DNA of 64,000 bases from Rhabditoides inermis (GCA_963966185.1 CAWZYM010000342.1:92501-156500); one strand, 5' to 3'. Counted from the first letter of the stretch, positions 27,006 through 39,372 are shown. The notes: generated by a model from the letters alone, not told the origin. Translations and numbers: made by a program.

Positions 27006-27744
27006 TTAGAGAGGGCGCGCCAGCGCCCTCTCGTTTGTACTGGATGTCCCCGCGCGCTAGAATGCTCAAAAACGACTTTTCCCGGATGAAGCACTTTTCC
27101 TCATTTTGAAGTGATTTCCACTGTTACATTGCATTCACATCTCTATTCGATAGAGTTATAGAAAGTTGTATTGAGTTTGATTGAATTTGAAGCGAGATAC
27201 GGAGAGTCCGCATTCGAGTGCGGATTGAGATTGGTGTCGGGCGGGCGGGCGGGCGGGCGGGCGGGCGGGCGTCGGACAATCGCTTTCGCCCCGCCCCCTC
27301 TGTGTGTGAGTGAGAGAGAGAGGCGAATAGCGGGTGCGCGTCGGTATCCTCGCAGCGAATCGCGAACGTGTATGAAAATATAATTTTGTGAAACAAAACT
27401 TAAGAAAAGGACAGATATTATCTTTCAAAAGTACTTCCAAGTAAAAGTAGTTGGTTTGTACTGTTGTCTCAGTTGAGCAAAAGGACTGACATGTTTTCAA
27501 TAGAGACATGTGCAAACAGGCTCTCAGCATTATTCGACGTGTTATGTTACAACAGAAGTTGTGTTTTTAGATAATAACTGCATAACTTTGTAAACGCGTT
27601 CATTATAATATGGCCGCTTTGCACTGGTATGAGAGAGAGAGCCTGTTGGCACATGTCTCCATTGAAAACATGTCAGTCCTTTTGCTCAACTGAGACAACA
27701 GTACAAACCAACTACTTTTACTTGGAAGTACTTTTGAAAGATAA
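27006..27744 (-). mobile_element. Helitron-like non-autonomous element H1, inside the satellite
   Basis: Read on the minus strand it starts (T)TATCTTTCAAAAGTACTTCC, has a ~110-bp foldback (arms 27,635-27,744 and 27,418-27,525), and ends in a perfect 10-bp-stem hairpin (27,009-27,032) followed by CTAA. The interrupted satellite monomer shows insertion between A and T with no clear target duplication. Terminal hairpin plus CTRR end and A/T insertion are Helitron traits, but the expected bare TC 5' end and RepHel protein are missing. A (GGGC)n run lies at 27,239-27,270. Confidence 0.6.
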
Positions 27745-28590
27745 TTTGAATTGTGGTTGTATTTTATTGACTCCCAGGTCGCTTAGAGTCATCCCATTGC
27801 CTCCTCTCATGGTCCGCTTCGAACTGTATTGAACGCAGTGCCTGTGATCCAATAGCTACAATATTCTCGTCTCTCTATTGACTTTTATGAAGCATTCAGA
27901 ATCGATTAGAACTGTCATATTTCAAACTGTTCGGCCATATCCCAAATTAGACGTCTAATTCAAATTAGACATCTAATTTAAATTAGACGTCTAATTTGGG
28001 TTTGGACGATGCAACTGCAAAAACAAAACGACAGATGTGATTGTAGAGAGAATTTAGTTATATATTTGATTTGTGGTTGTATTTTATTGACTCCCAGGTC
28101 GCCTAGAGTCATCCCATTGCCTCCTCTCATGGTCCGCTTCGAACTGTATTGAACGCAGTGTCTGTGAGCCAATAGCTACAGTATTCTCGTCCCTCTATTG
28201 ACTTTTATGAAGCATCTAGAATCGATTAGGACTGTCATATTTCAAACTGTTCGGCCATATTCCAAATTAGACGTCTAATTCAAATTAGACATCTAATTTA
28301 AATTAGACGTCTAATTTGGGTTTGGACGATGCAACTGCAAAAAAAAAACGACAGATGTGATTGTAGAGAGAATTTAATTTTATGTTTGAATTGTGGTTGT
28401 ATTTTATTGACTCCCAGGTTCCCAGGTCCCCTAGAGTCATCCCATTGCCTCCTCTCATGGTCCGCTTCGGACTGTATTGAACGCAGTGTCTGTGCGCCAA
28501 TAGCTACAGTATTCTCGTCCCTCTATTGACTTTTATGAAGCATCTAGAATCGATTAGGACTGTCATATTTCAAACTGTTCGGCCATTTTT
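27745..28590. repeat. ~320-bp satellite, end of array 2
   Basis: Remaining 2.6 monomers after insertion H1. One carries a duplicated CCCAGGT motif near 28,418. The array stops abruptly at TTCGGCCATTTTT, where a truncated gene end begins. Confidence 0.9.
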
Positions 28591-28591
28591 G

Positions 28592-28800
28592 AATACGAGA
28601 TTGTTTTAGTCGTTTTAGTCGCAGGCTACTCGTGCAACTTCGAGAGACAAGAAGGCCATTCTCGTCAGCTTCGCTTCTCTTGGTCGATTCTAGAATAATC
28701 AATTGCGTTTTTTTCCAAAATTGTTAAGATATTGCAATTATACCGATTTTATAACTTACATTTAAAGACTCTTTAATACAGTGTTTTCGCAAAAAAGTTT
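28592..28800 (+). pseudogene. Remnant: last exon of a third phosphatase-kinase copy
   Basis: 28,625-28,693 is the same terminal exon (ATRATS... to LGRF and TAG) as at 38,187-38,255 and 55,803-55,871, preceded by the same TTTTAGTCGCAG acceptor. All upstream exons are missing and replaced by the satellite. The usual AATAAA downstream is changed to a run of A. It shows that the cassette array once extended further left. Confidence 0.85.
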
Positions 28801-28887
28801 ATTTCGTTTATTCGTAGCGAACTTTTGTCGTACATTTTGCTAACACCACGGCAACCAATACGTTACTGTATGTAAGAAAGAATAGCT

Positions 28888-29395
28888 TAGGGTTACGATA
28901 GGAGAATAATTAGATCTACTCCACTTGTTTAGGATTACGTTAGATTAATATTTTTACCTACTCCACTCGCTTAGGGCTTAGGATTACGGTATGAAAACAT
29001 ATTTTTATCTACTCCACTCGCTTAAGATGACGGTATGATAATAATTTGACCTACTCCACTCGCTTATCATTACGGTATGAGAATACATTGACCTACTCCA
29101 CTCGCTTAGGATTACGGTAGGAGAATAATTTGATCTTCTCCACTCGCTTAGGATTACGGTATGAGAATACATATTTCGACCTACTCCACTCGCTTAGGAT
29201 GACGGTATGATAATAATTTGACCTTCTCCACTCGCTTATCATTACGGTATGAGAATAATTTGGTCTACTCCACTCGCCTAGGATTACGGTCGGAGAATAC
29301 TTTGACCTACTCCACTCGCTTAGATTTACGGTAGAAGAATAATTTGACCTACTCCACTCGCTTACGACTACGATAGAAGAATACTTTGACGAACC
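28888..29395. repeat. 42-bp satellite array 2
   Basis: About a dozen units in plus orientation between the gene remnant and the Sre remnant, in the same relative place as arrays 3 and 5. Confidence 0.9.
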
Positions 29396-29690
29396 TTATA
29401 GTGGACATGCGAGAGAGGAGGCACGACAGGTTCAAGGAGGAGAGGCGAGTGTGTATTCGATGATGCTTCTCTATCATACTGCATTTTTGTATCTTGGAAA
29501 TAGTATGTCATGCGTGTAATAACACCATTTTTTTTCGAAAAAAAATGGGAAAAATTGTTTATAAGACACATTGGCTGTTACTCGTTACACAAAAACGTAA
29601 AAGTAAAATCGTGTAAAGGAACAGGAGCGTTTAGCAGATTGCAGTTACCCCCCCCCCCCCCCACTCGCAGTTTTTTTTTCAACCCGACTT

Positions 29691-30463
29691 TCACATCCAC
29701 GAGCTTTTGAGATGGCTGAAATAGACGTCGCCGGGGCAGCTAAGTGGCTGTTTAACTATCTGAAACACAGAACATCTGCGCTCTCACAATGTGGCTTCGA
29801 GCAATGACGTACCTCTTCCTTTCGGGGCAATAGGAATGCCACGAATAGCCGCCGATACCCCATATGGGCAGTCATCACAACGCCCACCACGCACACAATC
29901 ACTCTTAATGGATTGTGATTATGTGAAGATGTTTGTTTAGAGTGATATAGAGTTTAGATATATAGAAAAGATATATTATAGTGATTTACATTGGTGTGGT
30001 CATTTCGAGTATGAGCCATGCTAGCTGCGTCGAACTGCCGAGGGGATTGTATAGAAAGGGGAAGAAGTAGAGTATGAATTGCGAAGCGACAGCTGCTTCC
30101 ACTCCAAAAAACAGCGGCGTCAATCACAAAAAAACAAGCGGCGACTGGAAACGTTCCTATGATCCTATATTATTCATAGTTTTTGTTCACCTCAAGCGTG
30201 AAAATATTCTCGTTTAGCTGATAGCGTAGTGAAAGTGAATACTCGGGTCGAGTGTAATAGGAGATGATTATGTTCTTATTTATCCTCTTCACTATTAGGA
30301 ACAGCTAAAACACTGTGTGACTAAAAACTCTTACATGAAGTAACCTACCATAATGGTCACTATAACAATGGGAATAGTGAGGCAGATAAACGTTGGCGGA
30401 AGCACGTCTTAATTATTGTGGCGTTTGAAGGAATTAGATGCGCGCTCACCTAACGAGAACAAT
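29691..30463 (-). pseudogene. Sre-family chemoreceptor remnant (3' exons only)
   Basis: Minus-strand exons matching the intact Sre copies: last exon 29,691-29,759, then 29,813-29,903, about 29,990-30,110, 30,191-30,304, 30,349-30,407, and the first bases of the next exon to about 30,463. There the homology stops at GGGGCATG. The exon near 30,110 is altered by an insertion (TCACAAAAAAACAAGCGGCG-like). The N-terminal half (TM1 to TM4) is absent. A C14 homopolymer at 29,648-29,662 lies just beyond the stop codon. Confidence 0.85.
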
Positions 30464-30477
30464 GGGGGCATGTTAGC

Positions 30478-30488
30478 TAGTGCGCCGC

Positions 30489-30522
<34 letters not shown>

Positions 30523-30528
30523 ATCGGT
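30478..30528. repeat. (GCC)n-(GTC)n trinucleotide repeat
   Basis: About six GCC units followed by six GTC units. It lies at the breakpoint of the Sre remnant. Confidence 0.9.
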
Positions 30529-30529
30529 G

Positions 30530-31118
30530 TCATTTTTTTGTCAGTAGTATTTAGCGTCAAAATACAATTTTGGAATGCACACTATCAAAGGTAATGCATG
30601 GTCAATATTCCCAAACGATGACGACGCTGGACGACCACGAGAACACGGCCCGGCGTCACTCATTTGTACTGACCAGTGAGCCCAGACGCAACGCATCAGT
30701 TCCGCGTCGCGGTTGGCGCAAGGAATCAAACCTGCGAGGAACACATCGCTGGCCGCGCTAGCCACTAGGACATTAGACCACATCAGCAGTCTCTCAGAAA
30801 TCGACAATGATGATGAGCTTAATTTTATTTAACATGTGAGACGCGTTGCGGGTGCGGGTGCGTGCGTTTTTTTTCAAGTGTTCAAGATTTTGCGCAGTTC
30901 AAGATTGCGAAAGCGAAAAGATTTGAACCCGACTCGCTCGATTACCAAGCGAAAGCGTTGCCACAACACTAACCTGTAGGAAAGGAGCAGAAGTGATAGA
31001 GTCGCAAAGAGATCGTGACGTCATAACGACTGTCGCATTCCACTCACCACTCCTTTCTCTCGGGTCCAGGGTTTTAGAGCTGGCTCGGCCGGTTATTACC
31101 TTTAGTTCAGCCCGATTT
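30530..31118. other. Intergenic; tRNA-like fragment at about 30,913-30,975 (-)
   Basis: No supported gene. On the minus strand 30,913-30,975 shows A-box-like TTAGTGTTGTGG and B-box-like GGGTTCAAATC with poor stem pairing, suggesting another tRNA-derived fragment near the SINE-like copy that follows. An 88-codon minus ORF (30,541-30,807) has no recognised motif. Confidence 0.4.
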
Positions 31119-31475
31119 TATCGAAATTCACTATCGAAAACTTGGCAAAACTGATTGCACGTAGCGGGATCGATCCGGCATAGCGTAGTCCGTGAACCGT
31201 GAGCATTACCACAACACTACAACGACACAACGACATGTGCTGTCGAACTCAGATCGATAAGAGGCGCACAGAGCTCAACTCTCCGATAAGCATTTGAGAG
31301 CGAAGTTCAAACTCGCAGTACCAAGCTTCGCTCGTGCGCATTTTGGTAAGCGTGTAGGTGACGCGAAAACGCCGTTCTTTCGCGTTTTCTTTAATTGTTT
31401 CGTGTTTCCATGGTCAAGCAATGAAACAAAGTCAAAAACTAAGCGCCACTGTGCCTTTAAAGTGTCGATGGTTCC
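31119..31475 (-). mobile_element. tRNA-derived SINE-like element, copy 2
   Basis: Aligns over its whole length with 3,737-4,070, including the tRNA-like head (about 31,158-31,230, minus strand) and the same body. The flanks are unrelated, so the shared stretch defines the element. Confidence 0.65.
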
Positions 31476-31625
31476 CAATTGAATGAATTGTTATTACGCA
31501 ATAATGTTCATTTCACTCACTCAGTGTGCGTTCATTCATCAAATCATCCACGAATAACTGGTATTTGAATAGGAGATTGTCAACTCATCGTTTCTGTCAC
31601 CCGTTACCTCATCATTTTCTTCGCA

Positions 31626-31682
31626 ATGACTCGTCTCGCGTGGTGGTCAGTCCATGTTACTGATCCTGTTTTATTTTCCCGG

Positions 31683-31727
<45 letters not shown>

Positions 31728-34700
31728 CTCTCTTTTTCTCTCTCTCTACCTATCTCAACCCTCTCTATCTCAGGCTGTTGCTTCTCCTTTTGATGTCCCT
31801 ATCGGTTCTCGGTGACGACTCCAAGGCGAAATCCATCAAGATCAAGAGTCTCTCGTCCAAGAGTGAGTCAGATATTCCACACCAGTCTATTGCGAGCGAT
31901 TCGCTCGAAATGAAGACACGACTTCGTGTAAACTGGATATGTTGTTGAAAAATTCCGTGTTGCCAATTGTTTTTGTCAAATACGCCGATATCCGATCGAT
32001 ATCCGATCGATATCAATAGTTAGTCCAGAAACGAAGCAAACGCGGAATTTTGATAGTCCGTAGTGTTTATCTCTTTCTTTGATTAACGACTAAGCACAGA
32101 ACCAAAAAAAAGATATTTTTTTTCTTCTCAATCACTGACAATGACAAATCATCTTCACAATTTCACAACTTCGCAACTTCACTAACAAACATTTTTTGAT
32201 ATATTTTTTTAACAAGTTTCACCCGAGTCAACATCATGTTTCAGACTGCACTGCCTACTCGCACACCGTTCGCCCGGTGCCTCATCTGTGGAACAGTACA
32301 GAGTGGCAGGACAGACTTCTGGATGCGACTGCGGATCTCCTCGCACCGAACCCTGTCGAATTCCCACAGCCATCCGAGGAGACCATACGAGGAGTGCTGG
32401 AGGTATTTATGATGCTTTATCTTTGTAATCAACATATCATCTAGTACGCATTTGGTATCGGTAATGAAAAGACGTTCGCAGATTTGGTTCATGAAATCGA
32501 AGAAAACCTGCCGGTTAGATGAAAACAAGTTGTATTTGATCTTTGTTATAGCAAACCTCTATCACTCCGTCCGTCGTGTTTCGATTGTTGTCTTGTGTTA
32601 GTGTCATTGCAGTTGTTGCTTATATGACATATCTCACTAAGAAGAAACCACGTATACAGGTTGAGTCATGTTACACAAAACAAGTCCCTACATGCATATT
32701 TAAGACAATCAGAACGGTTTCATACGTAACGAATGAACAAACAGTAATCATTCCATCGCTACCCAAAGATAGCTCGAGAGAAATTTACTATTTGAAGGTG
32801 TATTCGGATTCTATTATCAAAAATGGTGTATGTTTCAGAAATCGATTGTTGTGATATCGGTTGTCACACTGGCTTTCGTAATTGCTTCGATTATTTGTGT
32901 CAGTGCGTTCTTCCAAACTCACGACAAAATCGCCGCTGATATATCCAAAAACATCAACTCCCAGATTCAAAGTTGGTTCCGAATAAAAATCGATTATACA
33001 TGATTCAGACATCTACTATGAAATGCAAGAGTTGATGTGTGCCATTCGAGAATCTGTCGAAAATCCGAAAGCTAACATGATACTTGCACTAAATGACGTC
33101 ATTATCAAACAGGTATATATTCTTCAAAAGTAAAAGAAAAGCTTTACGTTATAGCTGCATGAAGTAAACACGAAAGTTTTGAGCGACACTCATCCGGATG
33201 AAATGGCGGTACTTCAAAATTACCGTATGACCTACATCGTATAAATTGCAGATGAATCTCATAAAACATTTCAAAACCATAAACACGGATCCAATTCTCT
33301 TTGCAATTGAACAATTGCGCGTGAGTTGAAATGTTTTTTTTAATCAAAAATTGAAACTTTTTTTTAGAGAAATGAAGAAACACAAATAATTAACAATCCT
33401 GAAGTAATGAACGCTGTCAGAGAAGTTGAGATGTTCTACAAAACATTCGACGAAAACTTTCATTTCGCGCAAAATGATAACGTATGTTCTATCATGTACC
33501 ATATAAACTTCTTCTTGCAAAAAAAGTCATACTTAGAAAAGTTCTTTCAATGTGCACAAAATTCTCGAATACAACGCGCAATCATATAGCAAGAAACTTC
33601 TGAATACAAAGTTCTCACGGCCGAAAAACATGTTTTCAAAAGCGGTGTGTTTGAGAAAAAACGTTTGTAATTGTCAGCGTCATATAGATTTACAATGAAT
33701 TGTACAAGATTGGAAAAGAAGTATCGCAGTTCAAAATCAGGAAACTTGAGGTGATTTTTTTTATAGATCATCATTATAATCGTATATATTTTTATCAGAC
33801 ACAGTACACTATAACCAACAATTCTGCAAAGCAAATGATCGTTGTCATTGTGGTTGTACAAATGACTGCATGTTTATTGGCATTCGCACTCTACTTTGCA
33901 CCACGTATGTTATTTGTTATTAATCGAAATCAGCACAAAATGTTTCAGTCAAGCCGAAAATGATTTTTATGTGCTCAATTGTTGTATTTGCTCTCATGAT
34001 CATTTCGACAATTTACACCCCGTGATTTCTCTTTTTTCGCCTTACTTTATAAGCCATTCTGATTTCAGTTTGATATTACAATTTTCAAACGTACGCCAAT
34101 TTGGGTGTAATCTTTTTGTTGAAAACAAACAAAACATTTGGAACACCGCAGCTAATTTAAACGGATCATTTTTGCAGAGAAACTATCTGTATGTTGATAT
34201 CATTTGTATGTATTGCTAATCACGGTAAATTTAGAAACCTAAATGCATGTTATACAAGTAATGGTAATGTTTTCTTTGAGAGGTATACGGATCGTGCATT
34301 GCAAGGTATTTATTGGAAAAAAGTCATCTCGACTTTTTTTAGGTATTCGCGACCAATTTTCAACCACAGAAGTTCTGATCAGAGATTTGTCAGTTGAACA
34401 TGCAACCGGTATTCTACCCGGACTCATGGTATGAAAATAGCATATTCAATAACTGAAAAATCTGTTCATAGAATCTCAAAAAGCATTACAACGAGTTTGA
34501 TGGAAAGGTCAATGATACTATAAAACAATGCACTCCTGTGATTACCAACTTGGGAATTGTTAGAGAATCAATCAAATGTTTCGAATCTATTGACAAACAA
34601 TTCATCATGCAAAAACTATATTCACTCAATAATGAAGTACGAACGTTCAAGGTAAAACAACTCACGTTATAAACTTTGAATAAGCTTCACTTCAAAGATG

Positions 34701-37700
34701 TACTGGAATTGTGGAGGCCAAACATCTTGCAAAAATATATCTGCATTCGATGACCTCGAAAACAATTTGAAAAAAACAATGCGTGATCCTGGCATATCTT
34801 CACTCTTAGCTCCGATAAACAGCAGCACGACTTCAATCAAGGTTTCACGTTTTTACATTATCTTTTTTTTAAATCCGTATTTCATTTCATAGACGGCTCT
34901 CATGAATGCATTGCCGAAAGATTGTCAGATGGCAATCATATACTCTAATATTGTCACTCGAATCTGTAATCAAGTCAAGCCATTCTATCTAGTTGCTCTG
35001 ACAATGTGTGAGTTTTTATTTATAAAAAATCAATTTACATAATCAACATCCAGACCTTAACAATGTAACAATTTGGTTGATCGGATTTGTAATTTTTCTG
35101 ATAGGCCGCCTCAGAATTCTACGACCAGTAAGATTGAGATCTGAAATCGATTCAAAGGTATGTTGGTTGATCAACACTGACTCATTTATCGAAATTCAGC
35201 GCGAGTTGAACTCCAACAATCAGAAGAAGTTTGGAAATAGCGTAGGAATTTCACTGGCAAGTATTTAATTTGTATCCATTGTAAATTTGAGATTCAGGAT
35301 TGCATTGGAATCGATCCTCGAAAAGCCTATAAGGAATTCCTGTGACAGTTCGTGACTGATAAATCTAAAAAGAAGACATCGGGAAGCAAAGCGTCGACGT
35401 CAAATATGGTTGATGTGAAGGAATCGAAAGAAGCAACTGATAATTCGACTACGGTCAATTTGGGCTGGTCGGGAGAATCAAACTACTTTAACGGAAATTG
35501 GGTCGTTCCAATGGGACTTGCACACAAGTATTTTTTGTTATTAAAAGTAGACTTTTTCAACTAAACAACTCAGATATATAATGACCGCTGCTCCAACCGC
35601 TGACACTGCCATTGACTTTTGGCATGTGATCTTTCGATACAACTGCAAAGCAATTGTCATGCTATGCGATTTTGTTGAAAAAGAAAAAGGACAGTCTGTT
35701 GAAAAGTGTTTCGAATATTGGAACGAAAAGACACACCGTGTATTTGAGAACCAATTCGCGAAATACAAGGTATGATATGACCACAACAATTCATGTTTTC
35801 TAACACATTACTTTTATAGATCAAATGTACCTCTGTGAAAAAGTCTGTTATCAAAAATGTGAAGCACCTCGTTTTCTCAGTTTCTGAGTGAGTCATAACA
35901 AACAAAAGTAGAATATTCAAACAGTGAACATTTATCAAGCATTTAGTGGATACGTGACAAAGAAAGTTGAATTGATCCAATACACCGGCTGGCAAGACTG
36001 CCTTGCTCCTGAAAACCCGGAAGAAATGGCACAAGTGATGAAAACGATATACGAAAACATTGGACACACGGACGAGCCAGTGGTCGTCCACTGCGCTGAC
36101 GGACTTGGAAGGAGCGCCGCATTTGTCGGTATGATAACCACTGTTCTTTTCTTCTTCTAGGAAATTTTTTTTAGGAATGGATATTCTCATGGGAATGGTC
36201 GACTCTGATCCGAATCCCGGGTCTTTCGATCTTATACAGGTGTTGTTGTTACTCACAATTTAATCACTCATGTATTTTGTAGATGATGCGTCGATTCCGA
36301 GCCAACAGCTACACTGACAAGTGGCAGTACTATTTCACTTACATTTGCTTCTTCCAGTTTCATATCATTGTAAAAAAGAACTTATTTGAAATACCTTTTC
36401 ACTAACCGTTGCAGAATCTCACCTATGGCGAAGTGTCAAAAATCTACAACTACATAAAGGATAGAAAGACTTCGTTTGTGGAGAAAATAAAGGCTGCATC
36501 GGCTTCGGAGGACTACACTGCTCTGAAGAAAAGAAGGGTGGAAACGGCAATGAACTACATTGAATTCCAAAACGCAAACGACAAGAAGGGCAAAAAGAGG
36601 AAGGAATCGTCATCGCAAAAAGAGAGGGTATACAATTGATGTTTTCATCCGTTTGTCTCACCTAAAGATGTTCAGAAATTGTCTGGAACGTATTTGAGTG
36701 GCTGCAATGATGAGTATCTACTTGGGAAACTGTTGGGAGCAGGCACCTACGGAGAGGTGTATCAAGCAACTAAAGAGAAGCAAGACCCGAAAATGAATAC
36801 AGCAACCAAAGAACATGAACATGAAGTAAAGTATGCAATCAAGACAGAAAAACGCGGAATCACATGTTCATCTCTCACTGTATGATCAATTGATAGTAGC
36901 ATTTAAATTAATATTATTCAGACGGAAATTTATGTTCTGATGGATGTCTCATCAAATGCGCCAGAAAACAGAAACCAGATTGTTCAATACATTGACAAAG
37001 GTGAGATTTGATGATTTTGATTATTGCCGAAATTTATATTCAGGCCGAACTGCGAGCTTCGAGTTCTTGGTTATGAGTCTGGTCGGCAAATCTCTCAGCA
37101 CTATTCAACAACATGTTTCAAAAAAACTCGAGTATTTGAATATTATTCTAAAACAACAACCACTTACAACTACTTTTAAGCTCGTTTTCGGCAATGTATA
37201 TTTCTATCCAATCTTTCAATGCAATCCATCAATTGCACAGATGTGGATTCATTCACAGGCTTGTCATCATTTTTTATCATGACATATGTGTTCAGAGATA
37301 TCAAGCCTGGAAACTTTGCGATTAGTGGGAAAAAGAACGAGAAAGTTGTGTTTATTCTCGACTTTGGATTGGCCCAGCGTAGCATTGATCGAGAAGGAAA
37401 CATTGCAGTTTACAGAGGCAAAGAAAAGGGACTGATTGGTACTATGCGGTGAGCAACCTGTTGAAAAACTTTTTTTTTCAAAATTCCAATTTGAATTACC
37501 AGATATGCCCCTCGTGCAGCCCACGAAATGAGAAAGCAGTATCCTTACGACGACATCGAATCCTGGCTTTACATGAGTATTGAGGTTAGTTGCATTAACA
37601 ATTTGCGAAAAAAAAGTCTTGTTCAGATGTTCCAAAAGCTGCCGTGGAAAGGAAATGTGAATTCGGAAGAGGTTCTGCATGGAAAAATCAATCTCATGAA

Positions 37701-38255
37701 GGGAAACTGTAAGCAGTATATAATGACATCATTGTTATGAAGTCACTTCCAGACTCGCATTCGATGTGGAACAACGGCCTCCCAATCGCTATGCTTCATC
37801 TCATCAAGTTTTTTTTTCTGGAGTATCATAAGTTTAGGATAATCTGTTTAGAATGATATACGAAATGAATCCGAAAGAGGCTTCCGACTACAGAAAGCTG
37901 ATGCATGTGATGATGGGAGCAGAATGCGACTGTGATGTTAGTAAAATTATTATTTTAACGGCATTTATATAGTGTTTTGCTAATATAATTTTATTGATTG
38001 AACCATATTCGAATCTTATCCTTCAGGTCGATCTTAACTGGATAATCTCTACAAAAATCCATGACAAGGACCAATACGAGGTATTCGGAACAATAACAAT
38101 AACTGAATCATAATGGATTGTCAAACTCGTACATAACTGTTTTATAGTCTAGTCATATTTTTTCAATCCACTCGTTTTAGTCGCAGGCTACTCGTGCAAC
38201 TTCGAAAGACAAGAAGGCAATTCTCGTCAGCTTCGCTTCTCTTGGTCGATTCTAG
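31626..38255 (+). CDS. Five-TM (prominin-like) receptor tyrosine phosphatase fused to a CK1-like kinase, copy 1
   Basis: Forty exons join in consistent phase (4,353 nt, ~1,450 codons): 31626-31645, 31774-31862, 32245-32402, 32445-32513, 32552-32797, 32839-32971, 33009-33112, 33155-33208, 33252-33320, 33368-33481, 33537-33644, 33688-33750, 33799-33904, 33949-34021, 34069-34188, 34235-34305, 34343-34428, 34472-34651, 34698-34841, 34893-35007, 35054-35157, 35200-35256, 35298-35527, 35574-35769, 35820-35887, 35947-36128, 36175-36239, 36283-36369, 36415-36627, 36676-36879, 36922-37000, 37044-37131, 37181-37258, 37296-37448, 37503-37584, 37627-37708, 37753-37807, 37852-37936, 38027-38080, 38187-38255. 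Seen: signal peptide (MTRLAW plus a leucine run), membrane segments near residues 120, 197, 420, 450 and 713 with two ~200-240 residue loops; phosphatase with HCADGLGR (Cys ~975) and WQD (~941-943); kinase with GAGTYG, YAIK, HRDIKPGN and DFG. Oddities: TGA at 35,343-35,345 before the phosphatase (AGA in copy 2), and GC donors at 35,257 and 37,259. Prominin relationship is inferred from topology only. Confidence 0.8.
35343..35348 (+). promoter_or_regulatory. In-frame TGA immediately followed by a potential CAG splice acceptor
   Basis: The reading frame of exon 35,298-35,527 meets TGA at 35,343-35,345. The next codon is CAG (35,346-35,348). Using that AG as an acceptor, with the preceding exon ending in phase 0, would start the exon at 35,349 in the same frame and omit 17 codons including the stop. 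Two products are therefore possible: a membrane-only protein (776 residues) or the full fusion. The pyrimidine tract before this AG is weak. Confidence 0.45.
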
Positions 38256-38409
38256 AATATTCACATGCGTGTTCCTCTAAAATAGTTAAGATAATGCAAT
38301 TATACCGATTTAATAATTTATATAAGCAATTATACCGATTTTATAACGATTTTATAACAATTGTACCGATTTTTTAAACATTTAAGACTCTTTATCACAG
38401 TGTTTCCGC

Positions 38410-38415
38410 AATAAA
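38410..38415 (+). terminator. Polyadenylation signal AATAAA of phosphatase-kinase copy 1
   Basis: AATAAA lies about 155 bp after the TAG, inside the conserved GCAATAAAGTTTATTT stretch shared with copy 2 (55,969-55,974). Confidence 0.7.
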
Positions 38416-38671
38416 GTTTATTTTGTTTGTTCCTAGCGAACTTTTGTCGTACAATTTGCTATACAATACTGTTGTCGTGGAATTATCCACGACCCACGTG
38501 ATACAGTAATCTAGCTAATGTGACGTCATCAGATACGTTTGTCCTGAATCTGATGTGACAATTCCTTGTGACACAATACGCGAGCCGAGTGAGCAAGCAG
38601 AGCCGAGGCAAGGTAAGAAGAAGAGAGAGCGCGCTGCCGCGTCCCGCCGTAGCCTGATTTGCATACTGCCC

Positions 38672-39372
38672 GCTTAGGATTACGGTAGGAGAATACTTTG
38701 ACCTACTCCATTCGCTTAGGATTACGGTAGGAGAAAACTTTGACCTACTCCACTCGCTTAGGATTACGCATTACGGTAGGAGAATAATTTGATCTACTCC
38801 ACTCGCTTAGGATTACGGTAGGAAAATATTTTGACCTACTCCACTCGCTTAGGATCACGGTAAGAGAAAACTTTGACCTACTTAACTCGCTTAGGATTAC
38901 GGTAGGAGAATAATTTGATCTACTCCACTCGCTTAGGATTACGGTAGGAGAATACTTTGACCTACTCCACTAGATTTGGATTACGGTAGGAGAATACTTT
39001 GACCTACTCCACTCGCTTAGGATTACGGTAGGAGATTACTTTGACCTACTCCACTCGCTAAGGATTACGGTAGGAAAATACTTTGACCTACTCCACTCGC
39101 ATAGGATTACGGTAGGAGAATACTTTGACCCACTCCACTCGCTTAGGATTACGGTATGAGAATACATATTTCGAACTACTTCACTCGCTTAGGAAAAGGT
39201 ATGATAATAATTTGACCTACTCCACTTGCTTACCATTACGGTTACGAGATGAATTTCACCTACTTCACTCGCTTAGAATTACGGTAGGAGAGTAATTTGA
39301 TCTACTCCACTCGCTTAGAATTACGGTAGGAGAATAATTTGACCTACTCCACTCGCTTACGATAATACTTTG
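38672..39372. repeat. 42-bp satellite array 3
   Basis: About 16 units in plus orientation between the 3' ends of two convergent genes (phosphatase-kinase and Sre copy A). Confidence 0.95.

Noticed and set aside
12732..28500. Repeated 70-82 codon minus ORFs starting MAHRHCVQY
   Set aside because: One per 320-bp satellite monomer. They end wherever the palindromic junction gives a stop, vary in length with 18-bp steps and carry no domain.
30541..30807. 88-codon minus ORF with hydrophobic stretches
   Set aside because: No match to the Sre exons or another family I know, no splice partners, and it lies at a breakpoint between repeats.
35657..36256. 199-codon minus ORF opposite the phosphatase exons
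   Set aside because: Antisense shadow of the well-supported plus-strand phosphatase exons and introns.
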